NCBI GenBank assembly: GCA_023416545.1
Contig: JAEZHO010000074.1
Location: forward strand, 1 to 16,616
DNA length: 16,616 bases
DNA from: Pseudomonadota bacterium
GTDB lineage: Bacteria > Pseudomonadota > Alphaproteobacteria > Rhizobiales > Rhizobiaceae
Direction: 5' to 3'
Shown here in pieces: positions 1 to 6,240 of this stretch (position 1 is its first letter; each line of letters starts with the position of its first letter). The notes under the pieces are model-generated. The model made no database searches. It was not told the origin of the DNA and was given only the letters and a program-made list of their open reading frames with translations. The translations under genes and the position numbers were made by a program.

Positions 1-1242
1 CCGCTGGCGACGTTCGCCGATGTCCCGGATCAGCCGTTCGAGCTGGGTACGCGACGCCGCCGCCTCGGCCTTTTCGGCGGTGATCGCGGCGAACAGCTTT
101 TCGCTCTCCGCGAGAGCCCCGGCGGCCGCCTCGAACGCCTCTTTCAAATCCTCCGCCTCGGCTCCGGAATCGGACAGGAGTTCGTTGAGCTCCGCCTCCT
201 CCTCGTCGAGCTTCGCCAGGAAGGACGCGTTGTCCTGAACCAGTCGTTCCTCGCGGCGGATATCCTCGACCAGCTGCAGCCGCCGCCGGGAAAGCTCGTC
301 GCGGCGTCTCATCAGCCGGCCGGTCTCCTCGTCGAGCTGGGTGCGTGCGATCTGGATGCGTTGCAGGGCAGCACCCGCCTTTGCCTCCTCCTCGCGCAGT
401 TCCGGCGTTTTCAGGCCGGCAATCGCCTGGGCCTTCGCCGCTTCCATCTGCGCCTGCGCCTTTTCGGCCACCACGACGGTCGCCTGGTTAAGCGCCGTGT
501 TCGCCTCGGCCTCGGCCTCGGTCGCCTGCGCCCAGCGGATATGAAGCAGCATTGCCTCGCGGGCGCGGATGTCGGCCGACAGCGTCCTGAAGCGGTTTGC
601 CTGGCGGGCCTGCCGCTTCAGGCTCTCGATCTGGCTCTCCAGCTGGGCGGTGACGTCCTCCAGCCGTTCCAGGTTTCCTTCGGCCGCCCTGAGCCGCAGC
701 TCGGCCTCGTGACGGCGCGAATGCAGCCCGGATATCCCGGCCGCCTCTTCGAGCAGCTGGCGGCGCGCCTGCGGCTTGGCATTGATGAGTTCGCCGATCC
801 GGCCCTGCCCGACCATGGAGGGCGAACGGGCGCCCGTCGAGGCATCGGCGAACAGGAGCTGGACGTCCTTTGCCCGGGCCTCCTTGCCGTTGATGCGGTA
901 GACGGAGCCGTTCTCCCGCTCGATGCGGCGCGAGACCTGGATTTCGTCGGAATCGTTGAAGGCTGCCGGCGCTGTCCTGTCGGAATTGTCGAGGAACAGC
1001 ATGACCTCGGCGGTGTTGCGCGCCGGCCGGTTTCCGGACCCGGAGAAGATGACGTCGTCCATGCCGGACGCACGCATGTTCTTGTAGGAGTTTTCCCCCA
1101 TCACCCAGCGGAGCGCCTCGACAAGATTGGACTTGCCGCAGCCGTTCGGACCGACGACGCCCGTCAGTCCGCGCTCGATGATGAATTCCGTCGGCTCGAC
1201 AAAGGACTTGAAACCGACGACGCGCAGCTTGTTGAACTTCAT
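1..1242 (-). CDS. smc: Chromosome segregation ATPase SMC, N-terminal part (cut by window edge)
   Basis: SMC forms the core dimer of the bacterial condensin (with ScpA/ScpB) that compacts and helps segregate the chromosome. The minus strand reads open from an ATG at 1242 to base 1, giving 414 residues; the family usually has about 1,150, so the hinge, second coil and C-terminal head are outside the window. The start MKFNKLRVVGFKSF is typical of the family. The Walker A motif GPNGCGKS lies at residues 31-38, followed by the head-domain stretch with MVGQGRIGE. From about residue 170 the sequence becomes rich in Glu, Arg, Gln and Ala, as expected for the first coiled-coil arm. No strong Shine-Dalgarno precedes the ATG. 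It is the third gene of a minus-strand run, 63 bases after the dsbA-like stop, so it is probably co-transcribed. A GTG three codons upstream is a less likely start. Confidence 0.95.
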   Translation of the reverse strand, partial: MKFNKLRVVGFKSFVEPTEFIIERGLTGVVGPNGCGKSNLVEALRWVMGENSYKNMRASGMDDVIFSGSGNRPARNTAEVMLFLDNSDRTAPAAFNDSDEIQVSRRIERENGSVYRINGKEARAKDVQLLFADASTGARSPSMVGQGRIGELINAKPQARRQLLEEAAGISGLHSRRHEAELRLRAAEGNLERLEDVTAQLESQIESLKRQARQANRFRTLSADIRAREAMLLHIRWAQATEAEAEANTALNQATVVVAEKAQAQMEAAKAQAIAGLKTPELREEEAKAGAALQRIQIARTQLDEETGRLMRRRDELSRRRLQLVEDIRREERLVQDNASFLAKLDEEEAELNELLSDSGAEAEDLKEAFEAAAGALAESEKLFAAITAEKAEAAASRTQLERLIRDIGERRQR

Positions 1243-1305
1243 GCCGCGCACCGGGGCAGGACGGCAGCCACGGGGAGGCCGCCGCCGCTCACGTCATGAA
1301 CGGTC

Positions 1306-2004
1306 TCAGAGAAGGCTGTCGATAAGAGCCGACATGCTTTCAACAGACATGGCCCCCGCATAGCGCTTGCCGTTGATGAGGAATGTGGGCGTCGAGTTGA
1401 CGCCGAATTCGTCGGCACCGCGCTTCATCGTGGCGTTCACATCATCGAGAAGTTTCTGGTTCGTCAAGCAGGCCTGGAAAGTCTCCTGTGAGAAACCGGC
1501 CAATTTCGACATCTGCAGCAGTGCAGCGCGGCCGTCCTGTGCTCCGGCCCAGCCTTCCTGTTGCTTCATCAGCATGGAAACCATCGGATAATACTGTGCC
1601 GGCGTGCTTGCTTCTTCAGGCTTGGCCGGGTTGCAGCGTGCCAGCATGAAGGCGGCCGCGGCGCGCGGATCGAAAGGAAACTCGCGGATGATGAAGCGCA
1701 CCTTGCCGGTGTCCACGTAGTTCTTCTTGATCTCTTCGAACGTGGTGTTGTGGAAGGTCGCGCAGTGCGGGCAGGTCATCGACATGTATTCGACGATCGT
1801 GACCGGCGCGTTTTCCTCGCCGATCGCCATTTCCGGCAGCGGGCCGGGTTTGAGGACTTCCGCCATGTCGACGTCGCCCTGCGCCTCGGGCATTTCCTGG
1901 GCGAAGGCGTCGGTCGCTGAGAGCGGCAGCGCCAGGACGAGGGCGGTTGCGGCCACGCCTCCGAGAAGTGCGCGCCGGGTAAGAGTGATTTCGTTCGTCT
2001 TCAT
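1306..2004 (-). CDS. DsbA-family periplasmic thiol:disulfide oxidoreductase
   Basis: This 232-residue protein is a thioredoxin-fold oxidoreductase of the DsbA/BdbD (Thioredoxin_4) type, expected to oxidise or handle cysteines of exported proteins in the periplasm. The leader at residues 1-36 has paired arginines (TRRALLGG, R10-R11), a hydrophobic stretch and an AFA|Q cleavage site, so export could be Tat or Sec. The active site is C78-P-H-C81 within MTCPHC, and the cis-proline is P206 in STPTF. Two further cysteines, C124 and C179, could form a second, structural disulfide. The gene lies between the DUF721 gene (129 bases upstream) and smc (63 bases downstream). A weak promoter-like pair, TTGTTA at 2062-2067 and TACGGA at 2039-2044 with 17 bases between, suggests it may also have its own start of transcription. 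The family assignment is firm; its substrates cannot be told from the sequence. Confidence 0.9.
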   Translation of the reverse strand: MKTNEITLTRRALLGGVAATALVLALPLSATDAFAQEMPEAQGDVDMAEVLKPGPLPEMAIGEENAPVTIVEYMSMTCPHCATFHNTTFEEIKKNYVDTGKVRFIIREFPFDPRAAAAFMLARCNPAKPEEASTPAQYYPMVSMLMKQQEGWAGAQDGRAALLQMSKLAGFSQETFQACLTNQKLLDDVNATMKRGADEFGVNSTPTFLINGKRYAGAMSVESMSALIDSLL

Positions 2005-2133
2005 CGAACACCTGCCTTGGGGTTAATTCCGTTGCCGTTCCGTATCTTGCCGTCCCGAAGGTAACAAGGGATGGATTTCGTTAAATGCTTCAAAGCTTTG
2101 TGACAGCCCCAACCTGAACGGCGGCTGTATGCT

Positions 2134-2643
2134 TCAGCGTTTCTTCTGGAAGACGGCCGTGCCGAGCCGGGTGACGGCCTTCTTCAGCGCATCGTTGTCT
2201 ATCCCTTCCATCATGTCCTCCAGGCGCTGTGCTGCCTCGCCCTGCAGCGGCCGCATCCGGGGCCTTTGCTTGATGGCCTGGGACACGGGCTTCTGGATGA
2301 TGCGGATCTGGCGCACCGCCGGAAAGCCGAAGAAGGCGTTGATCCGGGAAATAAGCTCACCCTGGGCGTGGGTGAGGAAGAGCGCGCGCGCGCCTTCGCA
2401 GGCGATCGTCAGCACGCCGGCCTGGTAGCCCCCCGGCTCGTCCGAGGCGTCCCGCCGCGGCCAGGCGATCTTTTCCGGCCGGCTGCAATCGGCGAAGTCC
2501 TCGCCGGCGATCTCGTCCCAGGAGCCCAGCAGCGCGGTGGAAATTCCGGCGCGACGCGCGAGCACGGGATCGATGATGCCGTTCGCGACCTCGGCGATCT
2601 GCATCTCGCGCTTGCGGGCAAAAATCTTCCCTTCGATGGCCAA
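2134..2643 (-). CDS. DUF721 (DciA-like) protein
   Basis: The 169-residue product belongs to the DUF721 family, which includes DciA, the replicative-helicase (DnaB) loading or partner protein in bacteria lacking DnaC. The N-terminal half carries the family pattern: a helix ending near SWDEIAG (residues 41-47), then KIAW, then a strand with GVLTIACEGARALFLTHAQ. Residues 110-169 are a basic, less ordered tail. The start is TTG at 2643, chosen because a strong AGGAG Shine-Dalgarno sits six bases upstream on the minus strand; no ATG fits the family N-terminus better. It is the first gene of the minus-strand run leading into the dsbA-like gene and smc, and is divergent from mutY. Family membership is well supported; the helicase-loading role is inferred from other bacteria and may not hold for this longer rhizobial form. 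Confidence 0.8.
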   Translation of the reverse strand: MAIEGKIFARKREMQIAEVANGIIDPVLARRAGISTALLGSWDEIAGEDFADCSRPEKIAWPRRDASDEPGGYQAGVLTIACEGARALFLTHAQGELISRINAFFGFPAVRQIRIIQKPVSQAIKQRPRMRPLQGEAAQRLEDMMEGIDNDALKKAVTRLGTAVFQKKR

Positions 2644-2665
2644 GCGGAACTCCTATCGCGAACCC

Positions 2666-2701
2666 TGAGGGCGGGTGGGCGCCCCATGCCGATCGCCCTC
2701 A
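2666..2701. repeat. Inverted repeat in the DUF721/mutY divergent region
   Basis: TGAGGGCG (2666-2673) and CGCCCTCA (2694-2701) form a perfect 8-base inverted repeat around a 20-base spacer, which itself contains the palindrome GGGCGCCC. It sits between the two divergent genes, upstream of the likely mutY promoter and within the likely leader of the DUF721 gene. It could be an operator or an RNA hairpin in that leader; there is no T-run to suggest a terminator. Confidence 0.4.
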
Positions 2702-2704
2702 CTC

Positions 2705-2732
2705 GTTGACGGCACATTTGCCGAGGCGATAG
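2705..2732 (+). promoter_or_regulatory. Probable sigma-70 promoter of mutY
   Basis: GTTGAC (2705-2710) and CGATAG (2727-2732) are separated by 16 bases. They match the rhizobial housekeeping consensus CTTGAC-N17-CTATAT at five and four of six positions. Transcription would start near 2739, leaving a leader of about 30 bases before the GTG start of mutY. On the other strand an ATTAGA at 2739-2744 (TCTAAT when read minus) could be a -10 box for the DUF721 gene, but its -35 is poor. Confidence 0.35.
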
Positions 2733-2769
2733 GAGAGCATTAGACCAGACGCACAGGCATTTCCAGCAC

Positions 2770-3861
2770 GTGACCGATCCCACCGATCCCCGCGCCATCA
2801 CCCGGCAGCTGCTTGCATGGTACGACAGGCACCACCGCGACCTGGCGTGGCGCGTGACGCCGGGGGCGGCCGCCCGCGGAACGCGTCCCGATCCTTACCA
2901 CATATGGCTGTCCGAAGTCATGTTGCAGCAGACCACGGTCCAGGCGGTGAAGCCGTATTTCACGCGCTTCCTCGCCCTGTGGCCGACGGTCAAGGATCTT
3001 GCGGCGGCGCCGACAGATGACGTGATGGCGGCCTGGGCGGGGCTTGGCTACTATGCCCGCGCCCGCAACCTGAAGAAATGCGCCGAAGCCGTGGCCGGGG
3101 ACCACGACGGCATCTTTCCGGATACGGAGGACGGCCTGCGGGCACTGCCCGGCATCGGCGACTACACTGCCGCCGCGGTCGCCGCGATCGCCTTCAACCG
3201 TCCCTCCGCCGTCATGGACGGCAATGTGGAACGGGTCGTCTCCCGCCTTTACGCGATCGACGCGCCCCTCCCCGGTTCGAAACCGCTGATGAAGACATTC
3301 GTGCGGGAACTGACCCCGGAGGACAGGCCAGGCGACTTCGCGCAGGCGATGATGGACCTCGGCGCGACCATCTGCACCCCGAAGCGGCCGACCTGCGCCC
3401 TCTGTCCCGTCCGCGAGCACTGCCTGGCGCTCGCCGGGCACGATCCGGAGCGCTTTCCGGTAAAGGCGGCGAAGAAAGACAAGCCGGTCCGCTTCGGCGC
3501 CGCCTTCGTTGCCGTCAATCCGGACGGGGAAATCCTTCTGAGGCGACGGGTCGAGAGCGGGCTGCTCGGGGGCATGACCGAGGTTCCGACGACCGGCTGG
3601 TCGGCGCGGGTGGATGGCGGCCAGACCGCAGAGCACGCGCCCTTTCCCTCCACCTGGCAACCCTGCGGAACGGTGACCCACGTCTTTACCCATTTCGAGC
3701 TGCGGCTCTCTGTATTCCGCGCCAGCGCCGAAACAGGTGCTCTGCCCGGGGGATGGTGGGAACCTGTCGCCAACCTCGGCGCACAGGCCTTGCCCACGGT
3801 CATGAAAAAGGTCATCAGCCAGGCCATACCGCTGGCTTTCGACGGACAATCCAACCGCTAA
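2770..3861 (+). CDS. mutY: A/G-specific adenine DNA glycosylase MutY
   Basis: MutY removes adenine misincorporated opposite 8-oxoguanine, the base-excision step that prevents G:C to T:A transversions. The 363-residue length is close to E. coli MutY (350). The N-terminal catalytic domain holds WLSEVMLQQT with the catalytic Glu at 49, the helix-hairpin-helix LPGIGDYTA from residue 126, and VMDGNVERV with the catalytic Asp at 150. The [4Fe-4S] ligands are C202-X6-C209-X2-C212-X5-C218. The C-terminal NUDIX-like 8-oxoG recognition domain spans about 235-350 and has an FTH triplet (306-308) in the place of the FSH loop. The GTG start matches the family N-terminus (DRHHRDLAWR follows at 19-28), but its Shine-Dalgarno is weak. 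A HAD phosphatase gene follows after nine bases, so the two are likely one transcript. Confidence 0.95.
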   Translation: MTDPTDPRAITRQLLAWYDRHHRDLAWRVTPGAAARGTRPDPYHIWLSEVMLQQTTVQAVKPYFTRFLALWPTVKDLAAAPTDDVMAAWAGLGYYARARNLKKCAEAVAGDHDGIFPDTEDGLRALPGIGDYTAAAVAAIAFNRPSAVMDGNVERVVSRLYAIDAPLPGSKPLMKTFVRELTPEDRPGDFAQAMMDLGATICTPKRPTCALCPVREHCLALAGHDPERFPVKAAKKDKPVRFGAAFVAVNPDGEILLRRRVESGLLGGMTEVPTTGWSARVDGGQTAEHAPFPSTWQPCGTVTHVFTHFELRLSVFRASAETGALPGGWWEPVANLGAQALPTVMKKVISQAIPLAFDGQSNR

Positions 3862-3870
3862 GGAAACATC

Positions 3871-4485
3871 ATGTCAGGCCCGATCGACCATATCGTCTTC
3901 GACATCGGCAAGGTGCTGATCCACTACGACCCGAACCTTCCCTACCTGCGACTGATCCCGGACGATGCGCAGCGCGCCCGGTTCTTCGAGAATGTCTGCA
4001 CCCACGAGTGGAACCTCGAGCAGGACCGGGGTCGCTCCTGGCAGGATGCGGAGGCGCTGCTGCTCGAACAGTTCCCCGACAAGGAGGAGCAGATCCGCCA
4101 TTTCCGCAAACACTGGCGCGAAATGGTCCCCCATGCCTACGAGGACACGGTGGCGATCATGGAGCGCTTGATGGAGGAAGGCCGCGACGTCACCATGCTG
4201 ACGAACTTCGCGGAGGACACCTTTCGCGAGGCGCGCGAAATGTATCCCTTCCTCGACAAGCCGCGCGGCGTGACGGTTTCAGGCGAGATCAAGCTCATCA
4301 AGCCGGACGTCGCGATCTATCGGAAGCACGCAGAGGATTTCGGGCTCGCGCCGGACCGGACGCTCTTCATCGACGACTCGATCGCCAATGTCGAAGGCGC
4401 GCGGGCGGCCGGCTGGAACGCCGTGCACTTCACGGGGGCAGAGATGCTGAGACGCGACCTCGCGTCGTTCGGCATCGAGGCGTGA
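3871..4485 (+). CDS. HAD-superfamily phosphatase, YihX-like
   Basis: This 204-residue cytoplasmic protein is a HAD subfamily IA hydrolase resembling E. coli YihX (alpha-D-glucose-1-phosphate phosphatase). Motif I is VFDIGKVL with the nucleophile D11. The usual second Asp (general acid, D+2) is Gly13, as it is in YihX (FDLGNV). Motif II is T111 in MLTNF, motif III is K144 in LIKPD, and motif IV is D168-D169 in LFIDDS. The helical cap lies between about 20 and 95. AAGGAAA upstream gives a good ribosome site. It follows mutY by nine bases and ends just before the terminator hairpin that serves the facing ccrM gene. The substrate cannot be assigned from sequence; a sugar phosphate is the best guess. 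Confidence 0.85.
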   Translation: MSGPIDHIVFDIGKVLIHYDPNLPYLRLIPDDAQRARFFENVCTHEWNLEQDRGRSWQDAEALLLEQFPDKEEQIRHFRKHWREMVPHAYEDTVAIMERLMEEGRDVTMLTNFAEDTFREAREMYPFLDKPRGVTVSGEIKLIKPDVAIYRKHAEDFGLAPDRTLFIDDSIANVEGARAAGWNAVHFTGAEMLRRDLASFGIEA

Positions 4486-4528
4486 AAAAATGAAATGACG
4501 CCCGGAGGTCAGCCTCCTCCGGGCGTCA
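4486..4528 (-). terminator. Intrinsic terminator of ccrM
   Basis: TGACGCCCGGAGG (4496-4508) and CCTCCGGGCGTCA (4516-4528) form a perfect 13-base-pair stem with a 7-base loop. Read on the minus strand the stem is followed directly by TTTCATTTTTT, so it is a strong Rho-independent terminator for ccrM. In the plus direction the stem is followed by GTTATCC, so it should work poorly for the mutY-HAD transcript. Confidence 0.8.
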
Positions 4529-4533
4529 GTTAT

Positions 4534-4570
4534 CCCCTGCCGGGACTAGAGGTACAAAAACCGGCAGGGG
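4534..4570. repeat. Second hairpin between the HAD gene and ccrM
   Basis: CCCCTGCCGG (4534-4543) and CCGGCAGGGG (4561-4570) form a perfect 10-base-pair stem around a 17-base loop. It lies between the ccrM stop codon and the terminator, so it would form in the ccrM 3' untranslated RNA. No T-run follows on either strand, so it is not a terminator by itself. Confidence 0.55.
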
Positions 4571-4599
4571 AAGCCTTGATCCGGCTCGACGGTGGATCG

Positions 4600-5730
4600 T
4601 CAGTCGAGTTTTCCCAGACCGCTGCGGATGACCGAGCGCAATTCGTCGATCGGCTTCAGTGCCGCCCCGTCCTCGTAGTGCCAGAAGGTCCAGCCGTTGC
4701 AGGCGTCGAGACCCTGCACCTTCGCCCCCAGCCGATGGATGGAGCCGGCCGCGCCGCCCGAGGCAAGCGTTCCGTCCGCGCGAATGATCGCGCTCCAGCG
4801 GCGCTTTGCGTCCGTCAGGACCTGGCCGGGCTTCACGAGGCCGCTTTCCACGAGCACGTTGAAGGCGACCCGCGGTTCGGCCTTCTTGCCGGTCATCACC
4901 GTCAGTTCCGCCTTGCCGAGGGGCTCGACGGAGGCGATCCGCGCCGATGCGGCGTCGATATAGTCCTGCTCGCGCTCGATCCCGACGAAGTTGCGCCCGA
5001 GGCGCTTGGCGACGGCCCCGGTCGTACCCGTGCCGAAGAACGGATCGAGGATCACGTCGCCCGGCTTGGTGGACGCCATGATGACGCGGGCGAGCAGCGC
5101 CTCCGGCTTCTGCGTCGGGTGAACCTTCTTGCCGTCGTCGCCCTTCAGCCTCTCGCCGCCCGAGCAGATCGGGAAGAGCCAGTCGGAGCGCATCTGGACG
5201 TCGTCGTTGGATGCCTTCAGGGCCTCGTAGTTGAAGGTGTAGGACTTCGCCTTGGCGTCGCGGCTCGCCCAGATCATCGTTTCGTGGGCGTTCTGGAAGC
5301 GGCGACCCTTGAAGTTCGGCATCGGGTTGGTCTTGCGCCAGACGATGTCGTTGAGGAGCCAGAAGTTGAGGTCCTGAAGCATGGCGCCGACGCGGAAGAT
5401 GTTGTGGTAGGAGCCGATCACCCAGATGGTGCCGTTCGGCTTCAGCACCCGGCGGCAGGCGAGCAGCCAGGCGCGGGTGAAGGCGTCATAGGCCTGGAAG
5501 GAGGCGAACTGGTCCCAGTCGTCGTTCACCGCATCGACCAGGGACTGGTCGGGCCTGTGAAGCGCTCCGCCGAGCTGCAGGTTGTAGGGCGGGTCCGCGA
5601 AGATCGCGTCGACCGAATGATCCGGCAGAGCTTCGAGCGCGGCGACGCAATCGCCCTTGATGATGGTATTGAGCCAGGTGCCGGGCCGACCCTGCTGACG
5701 CAGATCGGCAAGCGGAAGGACTGCTGCCAT
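4600..5730 (-). CDS. ccrM: Cell-cycle DNA adenine methyltransferase CcrM (GANTC)
   Basis: CcrM methylates adenine N6 in GANTC and, in alphaproteobacteria, ties gene expression to chromosome replication. The 376-residue product (Caulobacter CcrM is about 358) is a beta-class N6-methyltransferase: the catalytic DPPY is at residues 46-49, the target-recognition region follows, and the S-adenosylmethionine motif DPFFGTGTTG is at 229-238. HPTQKP (204-209) is also typical. The C-terminal part (about 275-376) matches the RAMA-type extension of CcrM, with NGWTFWHYE near 345-353. The gene stands alone on the minus strand, convergent with the mutY-HAD pair, with its own terminator. The ATG at 5730 has only a weak Shine-Dalgarno. 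Upstream are two GGTAACC copies that may be CtrA-related; no GANTC site is present in the 160 bases before the start. No restriction partner is nearby, as expected for an orphan methylase. Confidence 0.95.
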   Translation of the reverse strand: MAAVLPLADLRQQGRPGTWLNTIIKGDCVAALEALPDHSVDAIFADPPYNLQLGGALHRPDQSLVDAVNDDWDQFASFQAYDAFTRAWLLACRRVLKPNGTIWVIGSYHNIFRVGAMLQDLNFWLLNDIVWRKTNPMPNFKGRRFQNAHETMIWASRDAKAKSYTFNYEALKASNDDVQMRSDWLFPICSGGERLKGDDGKKVHPTQKPEALLARVIMASTKPGDVILDPFFGTGTTGAVAKRLGRNFVGIEREQDYIDAASARIASVEPLGKAELTVMTGKKAEPRVAFNVLVESGLVKPGQVLTDAKRRWSAIIRADGTLASGGAAGSIHRLGAKVQGLDACNGWTFWHYEDGAALKPIDELRSVIRSGLGKLD

Positions 5731-5776
5731 GGGATACTCGCTGTTACGCTTACTCGGGGCTTCTTTACACCCCGTT

Positions 5777-5798
5777 ATGGTTACCCATGTTGGTTACC
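5777..5798 (-). promoter_or_regulatory. Tandem GGTAACC element upstream of ccrM (CtrA-like)
   Basis: Read on the minus strand, GGTAACC occurs twice (5792-5798 and 5779-5785) with a 13-base period, 47 bases or more before the ccrM ATG. The copy nearer the gene reads GTAACCAT, which matches seven of eight bases of the alphaproteobacterial CtrA motif TTAACCAT. The period differs from the 11 bases of TTAA-N7-TTAA, so the match to a full CtrA site is imperfect. Confidence 0.4.
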
Positions 5799-5850
5799 AA
5801 AGCCTGAAGGATGGAACCTATTCGGGGAAAAAGTTGCGATCCCTCCCCTT

Positions 5851-5887
5851 GGCCCGGCCGCGTCCCTCCCCCGGCCCGGCCCCGGCC
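5851..5887. repeat. GC-only direct repeats GGCCCGGCC
   Basis: GGCCCGGCC occurs at 5851-5859 and 5873-5881, extended by CCGGCC to 5887, in a very GC-rich tract just after the ABM-family stop codon on the minus strand. It might contribute RNA structure to the 3' end of that transcript, but I see no clean hairpin plus T-run. Confidence 0.4.
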
Positions 5888-5892
5888 ATGCC

Positions 5893-6240
5893 TCATCCCT
5901 CGTGTACCTCCCGGCTGTCCTGCGGCGCCTCGGCGCGCTCGAACATGCCGTAGTCGCGGACCACGTCGGCGATCCGGAGGCGGTAGTCGGCAAAGATGCC
6001 GTTGCGGCCCGCCTGCTGCGCAGACCGATGCACGTCAAGGTTCCGCCACTGGCGGACGGCTTCCTCGTCGCGCCAGAAGGACAGCGACAGTATCTTGCCG
6101 CGCATGGTCAGGCTCTCGAACCTCTCTATCGAGATGAAGCCGTCGATCCCGTCCAGTTCCGCGCGCAGTTCGCCGGCAATATCGAGGTAGCGATGGCGCT
6201 CGCCCATGTAGGGCACGACTTCGAAGATGACCGCGATCAC
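5893..6240 (-). CDS. Antibiotic biosynthesis monooxygenase (ABM) domain protein
   Basis: The 115-residue product fits the ABM family of small dimeric alpha+beta-barrel proteins (relatives of YgiN and heme-degrading IsdG-type enzymes). The order is a first strand MIAVIFEVVP, a helix with YLDIAGELRAEL, the strand pattern GFISIERFESL, then SLSFWRDEEAVRQWRNLDVHRSAQQAGR, which is the usual signature (strand, W, helix, H). The histidine at about 71 is in the place used by some members for ligand binding. The start is GTG at 6240 and overlaps the stop of the NIPSNAP gene by four bases (GTGA), so translation is probably coupled. Cytoplasmic, no signal peptide. The name of the family does not mean antibiotic synthesis here; no substrate can be assigned. 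Confidence 0.75.
   Translation of the reverse strand: MIAVIFEVVPYMGERHRYLDIAGELRAELDGIDGFISIERFESLTMRGKILSLSFWRDEEAVRQWRNLDVHRSAQQAGRNGIFADYRLRIADVVRDYGMFERAEAPQDSREVHEG

Noticed and set aside
361..1299. Plus-strand open frame opposite smc
   Set aside because: The minus strand encodes the SMC Walker A head and first coil; the plus frame has no family features.
2740..3849. Minus-strand open frame opposite mutY
   Set aside because: Antisense to mutY with all catalytic and iron-sulfur residues on the plus strand.
5812..5839. GGAAC followed 16 bases later by TT, as a second EcfG promoter
   Set aside because: It lacks the CG of CGTT and points away from any plus-strand gene.
5729..5953. Small plus-strand open frames in the ccrM upstream region
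   Set aside because: Pro/Ser/Arg-rich translations over GC-rich repeats, no ribosome site, partly antisense to ccrM and the ABM gene.
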